A stretch of DNA of 64,000 nucleotides from Streptomyces sp. HM190 (GTDB lineage Bacteria > Actinomycetota > Actinomycetes > Streptomycetales > Streptomycetaceae), in contig NZ_CP047318.1 of NCBI RefSeq assembly GCF_009857135.1, positions 4,216,001 to 4,280,000 on the forward strand. Reading direction: 5' to 3'. The first letter of the stretch is position 1. Every line of letters begins with the position of its first letter. A model generated the notes under the pieces. It ran no database searches and had not been told where the DNA came from. It worked only from the letters and a program-made list of their open reading frames with translations. Shown here in pieces: positions 1-7,570 of this stretch. The position numbers and the translations under genes are program-made.

Positions 1-89
1 ATCGGGGCGACCCTCCGCCGTGCGATCGCACGCACCGGACGCCGCCGGGCCTGCCCTTCGGGCAGACGACGCCACTTTCGAAACACGCC

Positions 90-284
90 CTAGCCGAGCG
101 CCAGCCACACCACCGCCGCGACCACCGCCACCGCCGCGACGATCCCGACGATCAGACCGACGCGGGGCCCCGAGGGGGCCACCTCCGCACGGCCACCCCG
201 CGGGGTCTCGTCAACGAACGCGCGGAACATCTGCGTGCTCCCGGCGGGGTCGTAGTTGCCCTGGGGGCCCTGGTTGTCAGCCAT
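90..284 (-). CDS. Small single-pass membrane protein
   Basis: A 64-residue protein starting MADNQGPQ. The first 40 residues are polar and the last 24 form one hydrophobic helix rich in Val, Ala and Ile, so it is probably a tail-anchored or single-pass membrane protein. The ATG at 284 is chosen because a TAAGGT -10 hexamer lies only 8 bases upstream (298-293), which implies a leaderless or nearly leaderless transcript. No function is recognised. It is transcribed away from the MarR gene that follows. Confidence 0.7.
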   Translation of the reverse strand: MADNQGPQGNYDPAGSTQMFRAFVDETPRGGRAEVAPSGPRVGLIVGIVAAVAVVAAVVWLALG

Positions 285-397
285 GGCCCGAGACCTTAGC
301 GAATCGGCGAGGCGGCACCCAAGTGGGGTACGGCGGAGCGGGCCCCGCCCCACCGTCCTCCTTTACCAAGACTTGGGCCGCGAACCCCCGGATTCGT

Positions 398-440
398 TTG
401 CCTGCGGCAACCATCCAGTTCTATGGTTGCCCTAAGCAAC
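398..440. promoter_or_regulatory. MarR promoter with overlapping TTGC/GCAA palindromes
   Basis: Three nested inverted repeats lie in 43 bases: TTGCC-TGC-GGCAA (398-410), GGCAACCAT...ATGGTTGCC (406-414 with 423-431) and GTTGC-CCTAA-GCAAC (426-440). They cover a possible promoter, TTGCCT (398) and TATGGT (422), with an 18-base spacer. MarR proteins commonly bind such sites in front of their own gene, so autorepression is the likely role. The repeats are seen; the binding protein is inferred. Confidence 0.6.
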
Positions 441-459
441 AAACAGGGGAGGGGCTCCC

Positions 460-909
460 ATGGCCGAGCGAGCGCAGTACGAGGAGCTGGCCCGTCAGCT
501 CAGCGCCATCGGGGTCGTGAAGCGGGAGATCGCACGGATGCTGCCGTACGACTGCCCCGGCGGATCGGCGGGAGTCCTCATGCTGCTCGACCGGAACGGC
601 GAGATGCGGATGAGCAGGCTCGCCGAGCTGCTCTCGGTGGACATGTCGGTGACCAGCCGCCATGTCGCGCACGTCGCCGAGCGGGGCTGGATCGAACGGC
701 TCCCCGACCCGGCGGACAGACGCTCGCGCATCCTGCGCCTGACCCCCGAGGGCCGCGCCCTGGTCGCCGAACTCCACCGGCGCACCAGCGGGGTGATGGC
801 GCATCGGCTGAGCGACTGGTCCGACGACGAGGTCGGCGAGCTGGTCCGGCTCCTCGGCCGGCTGCGCCACAGCTTCGACACGGCCGCCGCCTCCCGTCCG
901 GCCCCCTGA
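460..909 (+). CDS. MarR family transcriptional regulator
   Basis: A winged-helix MarR repressor of 149 residues, a normal length. The recognition-helix region (MSRLAELLSVDMSVTSRHV) and the wing (ERLPDPADRRSRILRLT, with the conserved D-x-R-D/S-R pattern) are clear. An AGGGGAGGGG ribosome site sits 5 bases before the ATG. The gene is followed after 55 bases by an MFS pump on the same strand, so the pair looks like a regulator-efflux operon in which a small toxic ligand releases repression. The palindromes just upstream are the likely operator. Confidence 0.93.
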   Translation: MAERAQYEELARQLSAIGVVKREIARMLPYDCPGGSAGVLMLLDRNGEMRMSRLAELLSVDMSVTSRHVAHVAERGWIERLPDPADRRSRILRLTPEGRALVAELHRRTSGVMAHRLSDWSDDEVGELVRLLGRLRHSFDTAAASRPAP

Positions 910-964
910 AAGACACCCACCACAACCCGTACACCCGCGAAGACCACGTAAGAGAAGGAAGCCC

Positions 965-3466
965 ATGGCAACGACCACACCAGCCGGTGTGCGGGCTCAC
1001 GCCAAGCACGGCCACGGCCCCGCCAAGGGGGCCGCGCACGGCGGCGACGGCGCTCCGATGACGCACCGGCAGATCATGGAAGCGCTGACCGGACTGCTGC
1101 TCGGCATGTTCGTGGCGATCCTGTCGTCGACGATCGTCTCGAACGCCCTGCCCGACATCATCAAGGACCTGGGCGGCGGCCAGAGCGCGTACACCTGGGT
1201 GGTGACCGCGTCGCTGCTGGCGATGACCGCGTCCACCCCGCTGTGGGGCAAGCTCGCCGACCTGTTCTCCAAGAAGCTGCTGATCCAGCTGGCGCTCGTC
1301 GTCTTCGTGCTCGGCTCGGCCGCGGCCGGACTGTCCCAGAACGCCGGGATGCTCATCGGGTTCCGCGCGGTGCAGGGCGTCGGCATGGGCGGACTGTCGT
1401 CGCTGGCGCAGATCATCCTCGCCGCGATGATCTCCCCCCGGGAGCGCGGCCGGTACAACGGCTACCTCGGCGCCACCTTCGCGACCGCCATGGTCGGCGG
1501 CCCGCTGGTCGGCGGTGTCATCACCGACACCGACTGGCTCGGCTGGCGCTGGTGCTTCTACGTCGGCGTCCCCTTCGCGGTGATCGCCCTGATCGTGCTC
1601 CAGCGGACCCTCCACCTGCCCGTCGTCCGGCGCAAGGTCAAGGTCGACTGGACGGGCGCCTTCCTGATCACCGCCGCGGTCTGCCTGCTGCTGATCTGGG
1701 TGACCTTCGCCGGTGACAAGTACGACTGGGTGTCCTGGCAGACGTACGCGATGGTCGGCGGCACGCTGGCGCTGCTCGCGCTGTTCGTCCTCGTCGAGGC
1801 GAGGGCGAGCGAGCCGATCATCCCGCTGCGGCTGTTCCGCAACCGGACGATCGCCCTGGCCTCTCTGGCCTCGCTCTTCGTCGGTGTCGCGATGTTCGCG
1901 GGCACCATCTTCTTCAGCCAGTACTTCCAGCTGGCCCGCGACAAGTCGCCGACCATGTCCGGCGTCCTGACCATCCCGATGATCGCCGGCCTGTTCGTCT
2001 CGTCGACCGTCTCCGGCCAGGTCATCACCCGCACCGGGCGCTGGAAGGCATGGCTGCTCGCCGGCGGTGTGCTGGTGACCGCCGGCCTCGGTCTGCTGGG
2101 CACGCTGCGGTACGACACCCCGTACTGGCACGTGGCGGTCTTCATGGCGCTGCTCGGTCTCGGCGTCGGCATGATGATGCAGAACCTGGTGCTGTGCACG
2201 CAGAACCAGGTGGCGCCGGGCGACCTGGGTGCCGCCAGCTCCGTCGTCACGTTCTTCCGCTCCCTCGGCGGCGCGATCGGCGTCTCGGCGCTGGGCGCGG
2301 TCCTCAGCCACCGGATCACCCACTACGCGGAGGAGGGCCTCGCCAAGCTGGGGGTGTCGGGCTCCTCCATGGGCCACGGCGAGATCCCCGACCTGGACGC
2401 GCTGCCCGCGCCGATCCGCACGGTCATCGAGAGCTCCTACGGCCACGGCATCGGCGACGTCTTCCTGTACGCCGCTCCCTTCGCCGTCCTCGCGCTCGTC
2501 TTCTCCGTCTTCATCAAGGAGGTCCCGCTGCGGACCCACGGGGCGCTCGCCCAGGCGGCGGAGCAGGAGACCGCCGGTACGGCACCCTCGCCGGCCGCGG
2601 CCGTGACCGCCGCGGGTGCGGGTGCGGGTGCCGCCGAGGCTGCCTCGGCCGGGGTGACGACCGTCCCGGCAACCGCTCCGGCCGCCGCCCCGGCCTCGGA
2701 GGGCGGCCAGGTGCCCGTGCGGGGCCGGGTGCGCGGGGCCGAGGAGGCTCCCGTGCCGGGGGCCGCGGTCACACTGATCTCGCTCGGGGGCCGGCAGCTC
2801 GGCCGTTCGGTCGCGGGGGCCGACGGGGTCTACGCGGTGGACGCGCCCGGCGCCGGGTCGTACGTGCTGATCGCCGCCGCCGACGGGTTCCAGCCGCAGG
2901 CGTCCACGATCGTCGTCCACGGCGAGCCGGTCGCGTACGACGTCCTGCTGAGCGGCACGAGCGGGCTGAGCGGTGTCGTGCGGGCCGCCGGGGCAGCGGT
3001 GCCCGTGCCGGACGCGATGGTCGTGGTGACCGATGTGCGCGGGGACGTGCTGGCCACCGGAACCACCGGTGAGCAGGGCGAGTTCGGCTTCGGGGAGCTG
3101 GTGCCCGGTCCCGTCACCGTCGCGGTGAACGCCGCCGGGTTCCGCCCGCGCGCCCTGCCCGTCGAGGTCGGCGGCACCGGCGTCACCCGCGTCGAGATCG
3201 ACCTGGAGCCCGGGGCCCGGCTGCGGGGCGTCGTCCGGGCGCCGGGCGGACCGCTGGCCGACGCCCGCGTGACGCTCGTCGACGCGGCGGGCAACGTCGT
3301 CGCCACCGCCACCACCGGCCCGGACGGGGCGTACGCCTTCGCCGACCTGGACGGCGGCGACTACACGCTCATCGCCACCGGGTACCCGCCCGTGGCCACG
3401 GCCCTGACGGTCTCCGGCACCGGAGCCGACGGCCACGACATCGAACTCGCCCACCCCGGCGAGTAG
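965..3466 (+). CDS. DHA2-type MFS efflux pump fused to carboxypeptidase-regulatory-like repeats
   Basis: An 833-residue membrane protein. Residues about 35-525 form a 14-helix DHA2/EmrB-type drug:H+ antiporter; the segments around PLWGKLADLFSKK (loop 2-3 motif A region) and GVGMGGLSSLAQ are visible. After an Ala/Pro/Gly-rich linker (about 540-575), residues 580-833 hold three repeats of the carboxypeptidase regulatory-like beta-sandwich (each with a G-x-V-x-A/G-x-x-x-P-x-x-x-A-x-V pattern and a G-x-Y/F-x-F step). Ordinary DHA2 pumps are about 450-530 residues, so the tail is an extra module. An AGAAGGAAGCCC ribosome site precedes the ATG. MarR lies upstream and a YceI protein carrying the same accessory domain lies downstream, which suggests a common role. 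Confidence 0.92.
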   Translation: MATTTPAGVRAHAKHGHGPAKGAAHGGDGAPMTHRQIMEALTGLLLGMFVAILSSTIVSNALPDIIKDLGGGQSAYTWVVTASLLAMTASTPLWGKLADLFSKKLLIQLALVVFVLGSAAAGLSQNAGMLIGFRAVQGVGMGGLSSLAQIILAAMISPRERGRYNGYLGATFATAMVGGPLVGGVITDTDWLGWRWCFYVGVPFAVIALIVLQRTLHLPVVRRKVKVDWTGAFLITAAVCLLLIWVTFAGDKYDWVSWQTYAMVGGTLALLALFVLVEARASEPIIPLRLFRNRTIALASLASLFVGVAMFAGTIFFSQYFQLARDKSPTMSGVLTIPMIAGLFVSSTVSGQVITRTGRWKAWLLAGGVLVTAGLGLLGTLRYDTPYWHVAVFMALLGLGVGMMMQNLVLCTQNQVAPGDLGAASSVVTFFRSLGGAIGVSALGAVLSHRITHYAEEGLAKLGVSGSSMGHGEIPDLDALPAPIRTVIESSYGHGIGDVFLYAAPFAVLALVFSVFIKEVPLRTHGALAQAAEQETAGTAPSPAAAVTAAGAGAGAAEAASAGVTTVPATAPAAAPASEGGQVPVRGRVRGAEEAPVPGAAVTLISLGGRQLGRSVAGADGVYAVDAPGAGSYVLIAAADGFQPQASTIVVHGEPVAYDVLLSGTSGLSGVVRAAGAAVPVPDAMVVVTDVRGDVLATGTTGEQGEFGFGELVPGPVTVAVNAAGFRPRALPVEVGGTGVTRVEIDLEPGARLRGVVRAPGGPLADARVTLVDAAGNVVATATTGPDGAYAFADLDGGDYTLIATGYPPVATALTVSGTGADGHDIELAHPGE

Positions 3467-3534
3467 TTCACACCCGGTCGGCGGGGCGGTGCCTCCGCCC
3501 CGCCGACCGGTCGTACCCGAGGAGTGACGCGCAC

Positions 3535-4365
3535 ATGGGACTGACCGCGAGGATCCGCACGAGGGACGGCTGGGCCGTGTCGCACGCGGTCGTCACGGTG
3601 ACCGACATGGCCGGTACGCAGGTGCTGCGGGCCGAGGCCGACGCGGAGGGAGTGGTCCACGAGCCCACGGCGCTCGCGCCCGGCGCGTACACGGTGATCG
3701 TCACGGCCGTCGGCTACGGGCCGGTCGCGTCGAGCGCCCTGGTCACCGCGAGCGGCCGGGCGGAGGTCGGCACGGTCACCCTCGCCCGGCTCGGCGGCAC
3801 CGAACTCCCGCCGCCCGGCCCCTGGACCGTCGACCCGGCCCACTCGTCCGTCGCGGCGGTCGTCCAGCACCTGGGCATCTCCAGCGTCCGCGGGCGGTTC
3901 ACCGACTTCTCCGGCTCGATCGACATCGCCCCGACCCCGGACGAGGGCACCAAGTCCCGTGTGACGGCGGTGATCCGGGCCGCCTCGATCGACACGGGCA
4001 ACCGCATGCGCGACGACCACCTGCGCTCCCCGGACTTCCTGGACGTGGACCGCCACCCGGAGATCACCTATGTGTCGACGGGCCTCACCCCCGTCGCCCC
4101 GGACCGCTGGACGGTGCACGGCGAGCTGACCCTGCACGGCGTCGTCCGTCCGGTCGACCTCGACCTCGCGTACCTCGGCACCGGCCCCGACCCGTGGGGC
4201 GGCACCCGCGCCGCGTTCCGGGCGACGACGGAACTGCGCCGCGAGGACTTCGCGATGCGCTACAACCAGGTCCTGCAGGCGGGCGTCGCGGCCATCGGCA
4301 CGACCCTGAAGGTGGAACTGGACGTCCAGGCGGTGCAAGGGGAGAGCCTGCCCGGCGGCCGGTAG
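3535..4365 (+). CDS. YceI-family protein with N-terminal carboxypeptidase-regulatory domain
   Basis: 276 residues. Residues 1-85 form a carboxypeptidase-regulatory-like beta-sandwich similar to those on the tail of the preceding pump. Residues 95-272 are a complete YceI lipocalin-like domain (WTVDPAHSSVAAVVQHLG at its start, then VRGRFTDFSG and the MRDDHLRSPDFLDVDRHPEI segment). YceI proteins bind long polyisoprenoid or amide lipids. There is no signal peptide, so this copy is probably cytoplasmic. It lies 68 bases after the pump gene on the same strand and is probably co-transcribed. The shared extra domain in adjacent genes is unusual. Confidence 0.9.
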   Translation: MGLTARIRTRDGWAVSHAVVTVTDMAGTQVLRAEADAEGVVHEPTALAPGAYTVIVTAVGYGPVASSALVTASGRAEVGTVTLARLGGTELPPPGPWTVDPAHSSVAAVVQHLGISSVRGRFTDFSGSIDIAPTPDEGTKSRVTAVIRAASIDTGNRMRDDHLRSPDFLDVDRHPEITYVSTGLTPVAPDRWTVHGELTLHGVVRPVDLDLAYLGTGPDPWGGTRAAFRATTELRREDFAMRYNQVLQAGVAAIGTTLKVELDVQAVQGESLPGGR

Positions 4366-4389
4366 CCGGAGCGGCCCTACGCTGTGCGC

Positions 4390-4860
4390 ATGGCACGGAA
4401 CATCGCGACCAACACCAAGGTCTCCCTCGACGAGCTCCTCGACTTCGTACGCCCCCGGCACCGGGCGCTGCTGCTGACCCGGCGGGCCGACGGCGGGCCG
4501 CAGGCCTCGCCGCTGACCTGCGGCGTCGACGACTCGGGCCGCATCGTCATCTCCACGTACCCCGAGCGCGCCAAGACCCGCAACGCCAAGCGGGACGAGC
4601 GGGTCAGCGTCGTCGTCCTCAGCGACGACTGGGACGGCCCCTGGGTGCAGATCGACGGGACCGCCGAGGTCATCGACTCCCCGGAGTCGGTGGAGCCGCT
4701 GGTGGAGTACTTCCGCAACATCGCGGGCGAGCACCCGAACTGGGACGAGTACCGCGAGGCCATGGTCGCGCAGGGCAAGTCGATCATCCGCGTCACCCCG
4801 GAGCGCTGGGGCCCGGTCGCGACGGGCGGCTTCCCGGCTCGGCTGGCCGAGGAGGGCTGA
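4390..4860 (+). CDS. PPOX-class F420-dependent oxidoreductase
   Basis: 156 residues starting MARNIATN. It has the split-barrel fold of pyridoxamine-phosphate-oxidase-like enzymes: RPRHRALLLTRRADGGPQ (strand 1-2), the YPERAKTRNAKRDERVSVVV cofactor-binding stretch, and W-V-Q-I-D-G-T-A-E-V. In actinobacteria this family usually uses coenzyme F420 rather than FMN. A TACGCT -10 box at 4378-4383 ends six bases before the ATG, so the mRNA is predicted to be leaderless; a GTG six bases earlier is the less likely start. It follows the YceI gene by only 24 bases but seems to have its own promoter. Confidence 0.88.
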   Translation: MARNIATNTKVSLDELLDFVRPRHRALLLTRRADGGPQASPLTCGVDDSGRIVISTYPERAKTRNAKRDERVSVVVLSDDWDGPWVQIDGTAEVIDSPESVEPLVEYFRNIAGEHPNWDEYREAMVAQGKSIIRVTPERWGPVATGGFPARLAEEG

Positions 4861-4879
4861 GGACCCCCGGGGGGAGAGG

Positions 4880-4948
4880 CCGGGGCTCGGGACTCGGGAC
4901 CCGGGACTCGGGGCTCGGGGCTCGGGGCTCGGGGCTCGGGGTTCGGGG
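4880..4948. repeat. Tandem GGGCTCG-type heptamer repeat
   Basis: About ten imperfect copies of a 7-base unit (CTCGGGG / CTCGGGA) run head to tail between the PPOX stop and the convergent TetR stop. Similar G-rich low-complexity spacers recur at 27595-27690 (opposite strand) and 61190-61340. No coding sense is seen. Confidence 0.7.
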
Positions 4949-4978
4949 GAGCCCGAAGGCCCGGGGCTCCCGTCCTGG

Positions 4979-5740
4979 TCAGCCGCGTTCGACCATGGCC
5001 TCGATGCCGGCGATGAGCGTCTCCAGCGCGTAGGCGAAGTCCCGTTCCCGCATCTCCTCCACGGTGTCGCCGCCGCGGGCCTCCATGAGGTCCGCGGAGT
5101 GCCGGACCACGTCGTGGAGTTCGGGGCTGACGGTCACGGCGGTCATGGCGTGCCGGAAGTACTCCTCCTGGGTCAGGCCGGCACTCGCACAGCGCTGGAT
5201 GTAGTGGCCCTCGATGGTGCCGAACCCGTACACGAACTGGAAGACCGCCGCGATCGCCCCGGCCTGGCCGTGCGCCGGCAGCCCCGTCCGCCGGATCACG
5301 CCCTGCACGGCACGGGAGAAGCCCATCGCGTGCGGGCCGATGTTGAGGAAGGTACCGGCGAGCGGCGACACCCAGGGGTGCCGGACCAGCAGCGCCCGGT
5401 ACTGCCCCGCCAGTGTACGGAGCTGGTCCCGCCAGTCCTCGTCGGAGTCCGCCGCCGGGAGCCGCATCCCGCCGAAGGCACGGTCGAGGGCCAGCTCCAG
5501 CAGGTCGTCCTTGGTCTCGACGTACCAGTACACGGACATGGCCGTCACGTTCAGCTCGGCGGCCAGGCGCCGCATGGAGAACCTGGCCAGTCCCTCCGCG
5601 TCCAGCAGCCGTACGGCCGTCTCGGTGATCCGCTCCCGGTCCAGCCCCGACGGCTGGCCGCCCCGCCGCGCCCGTGCCTCGCCCTCCAGCCACACGCTGG
5701 CCCGAGCACGGCCTCCGGTCCGACCGGCAACCTTCACCAT
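4979..5740 (-). CDS. TetR family transcriptional regulator with TetR_C-type ligand domain
   Basis: 253 residues. The N-terminal helix-turn-helix is clear (LDRERITETAVRLLDAEG, then FSMRRLAAELNVTAMSVYWYV, the TetR recognition pattern ending in Y-W-Y-V). The rest (PWVSPLAGTFLNIGPHAMGF and similar) fits the larger tetracycline-repressor C-terminal fold. The ATG at 5740 is preferred because GGAAGG lies 5 bases upstream; a GTG at 5746 would overlap that site. It lies downstream of, and on the same strand as, the MFS gene at 5922-7418, separated by 181 bases. It is the best candidate to bind the palindromes in front of that pump. Confidence 0.92.
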   Translation of the reverse strand: MVKVAGRTGGRARASVWLEGEARARRGGQPSGLDRERITETAVRLLDAEGLARFSMRRLAAELNVTAMSVYWYVETKDDLLELALDRAFGGMRLPAADSDEDWRDQLRTLAGQYRALLVRHPWVSPLAGTFLNIGPHAMGFSRAVQGVIRRTGLPAHGQAGAIAAVFQFVYGFGTIEGHYIQRCASAGLTQEEYFRHAMTAVTVSPELHDVVRHSADLMEARGGDTVEEMRERDFAYALETLIAGIEAMVERG

Positions 5741-5921
5741 GAGCACCTTCCCGACACGACGACCACGGTTCGTTCTTGGTGACGATGCTAGGGGCGAGCG
5801 AGGCGAGCGCCTTCAGCGGCGCGGGGAGCCACCCGCCCGACCTCGGCCCGCGCCCGCTCTCCCGGCCACCCGCGAACCCGCGCCCGCGCGCCCGGCCGCC
5901 CCCGACCCGCTCCCCGGGCCC

Positions 5922-7418
5922 TCAGGCCCCCCGCACCGCTCCCGCCCCCTTCTCCGCCCTGCGCAGCAGCCCTGCCGCCAGCAACCCCCCGAGCAGCACG
6001 GCCACCGCCCCCACCAGCAGGCTCGTCCGCAGCCCGGAGGAGAAGGCCGCCACGATCTGCCGCTGCTCCTCCCCCGATCCCGCCGCCCCCAGCGCCGCGG
6101 GCAGTGACGCCGCCGCCACCGGGATCAGCGCCGCGAACCGGGAGTTGAGCACCGCCCCCAGCACGGCGACCCCCAGCCCCGTGCCGAACTCCGCGAGCGT
6201 GCCGTTGACCCCGGCTCCCACCCCCGCCTTGGCCGGCGGGATCGCGCTCATGATCGCGTGGGCCATGGCCGGGTTCGCGATCGCCGCCCCGGCCCCGATC
6301 AGCACCAGCCCGGCGAGCGTCGCCCCGTACCCGCGGGGGCCGGTCGCGACGGAGACCAGACCGCCCGACATCAGCACCATGCCCAGCGCGATCGACACCG
6401 GGACACCGAGCCGGGCCGTCCACCGGGCCGACAGCCCCGAGAAGTTGAGCGCGACGACGACGAGGGCGAGGGGCGCGGTCCTGAGTCCGGCCTCCAGCGC
6501 GCCGTACCCGAGGACGAACTGCAGGTGCTGGGTGAGAAGGAACAGCGCCCCGCCCATCCCGAACGTGATGAGGACCGCCCCGGCCACGGCCCCCGTGAAC
6601 CGGCGGTCGCGGAAGAAGTGCAGGTCGAGCATCGGGTACGGGATCCGGCTCTCCCAGGAGGCGAAGGCCGCGAGCGCGACGACGGCGACGGCGGCCGCGG
6701 CCAGGACCCGCCCGGAGGTCCAGCCGTGCTCGGGGCCCGAGATGATCGCGTAGACGAGCGAGGTCATCCCGACCGTCGACAGCAGCGCGCCCGGCAGGTC
6801 GGGCCGGTCACCGCGGGGGTTCTTCGACTCGGGGACGAGGGCGACGACGGCCACCAGCCCCAGCGCGACGACCGGCAGGTTGACCAGGAAGATCGCGCCC
6901 CACCAGAAGTGGCCCAGCAGGAAGCCGCCGAGGAGCGGTCCGGTCGCGAACCCGAGCGCGTTGACCGCGCTCCAGACACCGATCGCCTTCGGCTGCTCAT
7001 CGGGCGGGAAGATCTGCATGGCGACGGCGAGGGTCGTGGTGACCAGGAGCGCCCCGCCGACGCCCATTCCGGCCCGCGCCGCGATCAACTGCTGCGTCGA
7101 CTGGGCGAGTCCGGCCGCCAGCGAGCCGATGCCGAACAGCGCCAGCCCCGCGAGCAGCATCTTCTTCCGGCCGTAGCGGTCGGCCGCGCTGCCGGCGGTG
7201 AGCAGCAGGCCCGACTGCACGAGCGAGTACGCGTTGATCATCCACTGGATGTCGGACGTGGCCGCGCCCAACTCCTCGGTGAGCGAGGGGATCGCGACGT
7301 TCAGCACGGTGTTGTCCAGCAGCACGGTGAGCTGCGCGAGACAGATGACGCCGAGGATCAGCCAGCGCTGGGGATGTTCTTGGACGGAGGGGAGCGCCGG
7401 GAGGGTGCGGGTCGACAT
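5922..7418 (-). CDS. DHA2-family MFS drug efflux transporter
   Basis: 498 residues with 14 predicted membrane helices. Motifs: VLLDNTVLNVAIPSL (motif D1 of DHA2 pumps), GSAADRYGRKKMLLAG (motif A, D-R-x-G-R-K-K) and GFATGPLLGGFLLGHFWWG (antiporter motif C region). Typical substrates are hydrophobic or cationic drugs exchanged for protons. The ATG at 7418 has no ribosome site: a TACGGT -10 hexamer ends seven bases upstream, so translation is likely leaderless. Two perfect palindromes overlie the promoter. A TetR gene follows on the same strand. Confidence 0.93.
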   Translation of the reverse strand: MSTRTLPALPSVQEHPQRWLILGVICLAQLTVLLDNTVLNVAIPSLTEELGAATSDIQWMINAYSLVQSGLLLTAGSAADRYGRKKMLLAGLALFGIGSLAAGLAQSTQQLIAARAGMGVGGALLVTTTLAVAMQIFPPDEQPKAIGVWSAVNALGFATGPLLGGFLLGHFWWGAIFLVNLPVVALGLVAVVALVPESKNPRGDRPDLPGALLSTVGMTSLVYAIISGPEHGWTSGRVLAAAAVAVVALAAFASWESRIPYPMLDLHFFRDRRFTGAVAGAVLITFGMGGALFLLTQHLQFVLGYGALEAGLRTAPLALVVVALNFSGLSARWTARLGVPVSIALGMVLMSGGLVSVATGPRGYGATLAGLVLIGAGAAIANPAMAHAIMSAIPPAKAGVGAGVNGTLAEFGTGLGVAVLGAVLNSRFAALIPVAAASLPAALGAAGSGEEQRQIVAAFSSGLRTSLLVGAVAVLLGGLLAAGLLRRAEKGAGAVRGA

Positions 7419-7455
7419 GTTCTACACCGTAGAACAGTTCTTGTACGCCGTACAA
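7418..7455 (-). promoter_or_regulatory. Leaderless MFS promoter covered by two TetR-type palindromes
   Basis: Reading the minus strand, TTGTAC (-35) is followed after 18 bases by TACGGT (-10) and after 7 more by the ATG. The -35 lies within the perfect palindrome TTGTAC-GGC-GTACAA (7455-7441), and the -10 within the perfect palindrome TGTTCTAC-GGT-GTAGAACA (7436-7418), which reaches the start codon. A bound dimer on either would block RNA polymerase. The adjacent TetR protein is the likely ligand-responsive repressor. Confidence 0.75.
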
Positions 7456-7483
7456 CGAGCGGTTTCCGGCGGTGCACGGCAGA

Positions 7484-7522
7484 GCGGTGGCCCGGGGTTA
7501 CGTCCTCACCCCGGGCCACCGC
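7484..7522 (-). terminator. Strong hairpin terminator after the GT39 operon
   Basis: Perfect 15-bp arms (7484-7498 and 7508-7522) with a 9-base loop. It lies 48 bases after the GT39 stop and just before the pump promoter, so it ends the four-gene operon coming from 13.9 kb. No U-tract follows, as is common in Streptomyces. Confidence 0.75.
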
Positions 7523-7570
7523 CCGCCGCGCACTCCGGCGTCTTCTCCTCCGGTGTCTCCCTCTCCGGCG

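Noticed and set aside
578..3454. A long minus-strand reading frame of over 950 codons opposite the MFS gene
   Set aside because: High GC leaves stop codons rare on the opposite strand. The translation is Arg/Gly/Asp/His-rich with no domain, whereas the plus strand codes a clear transporter.
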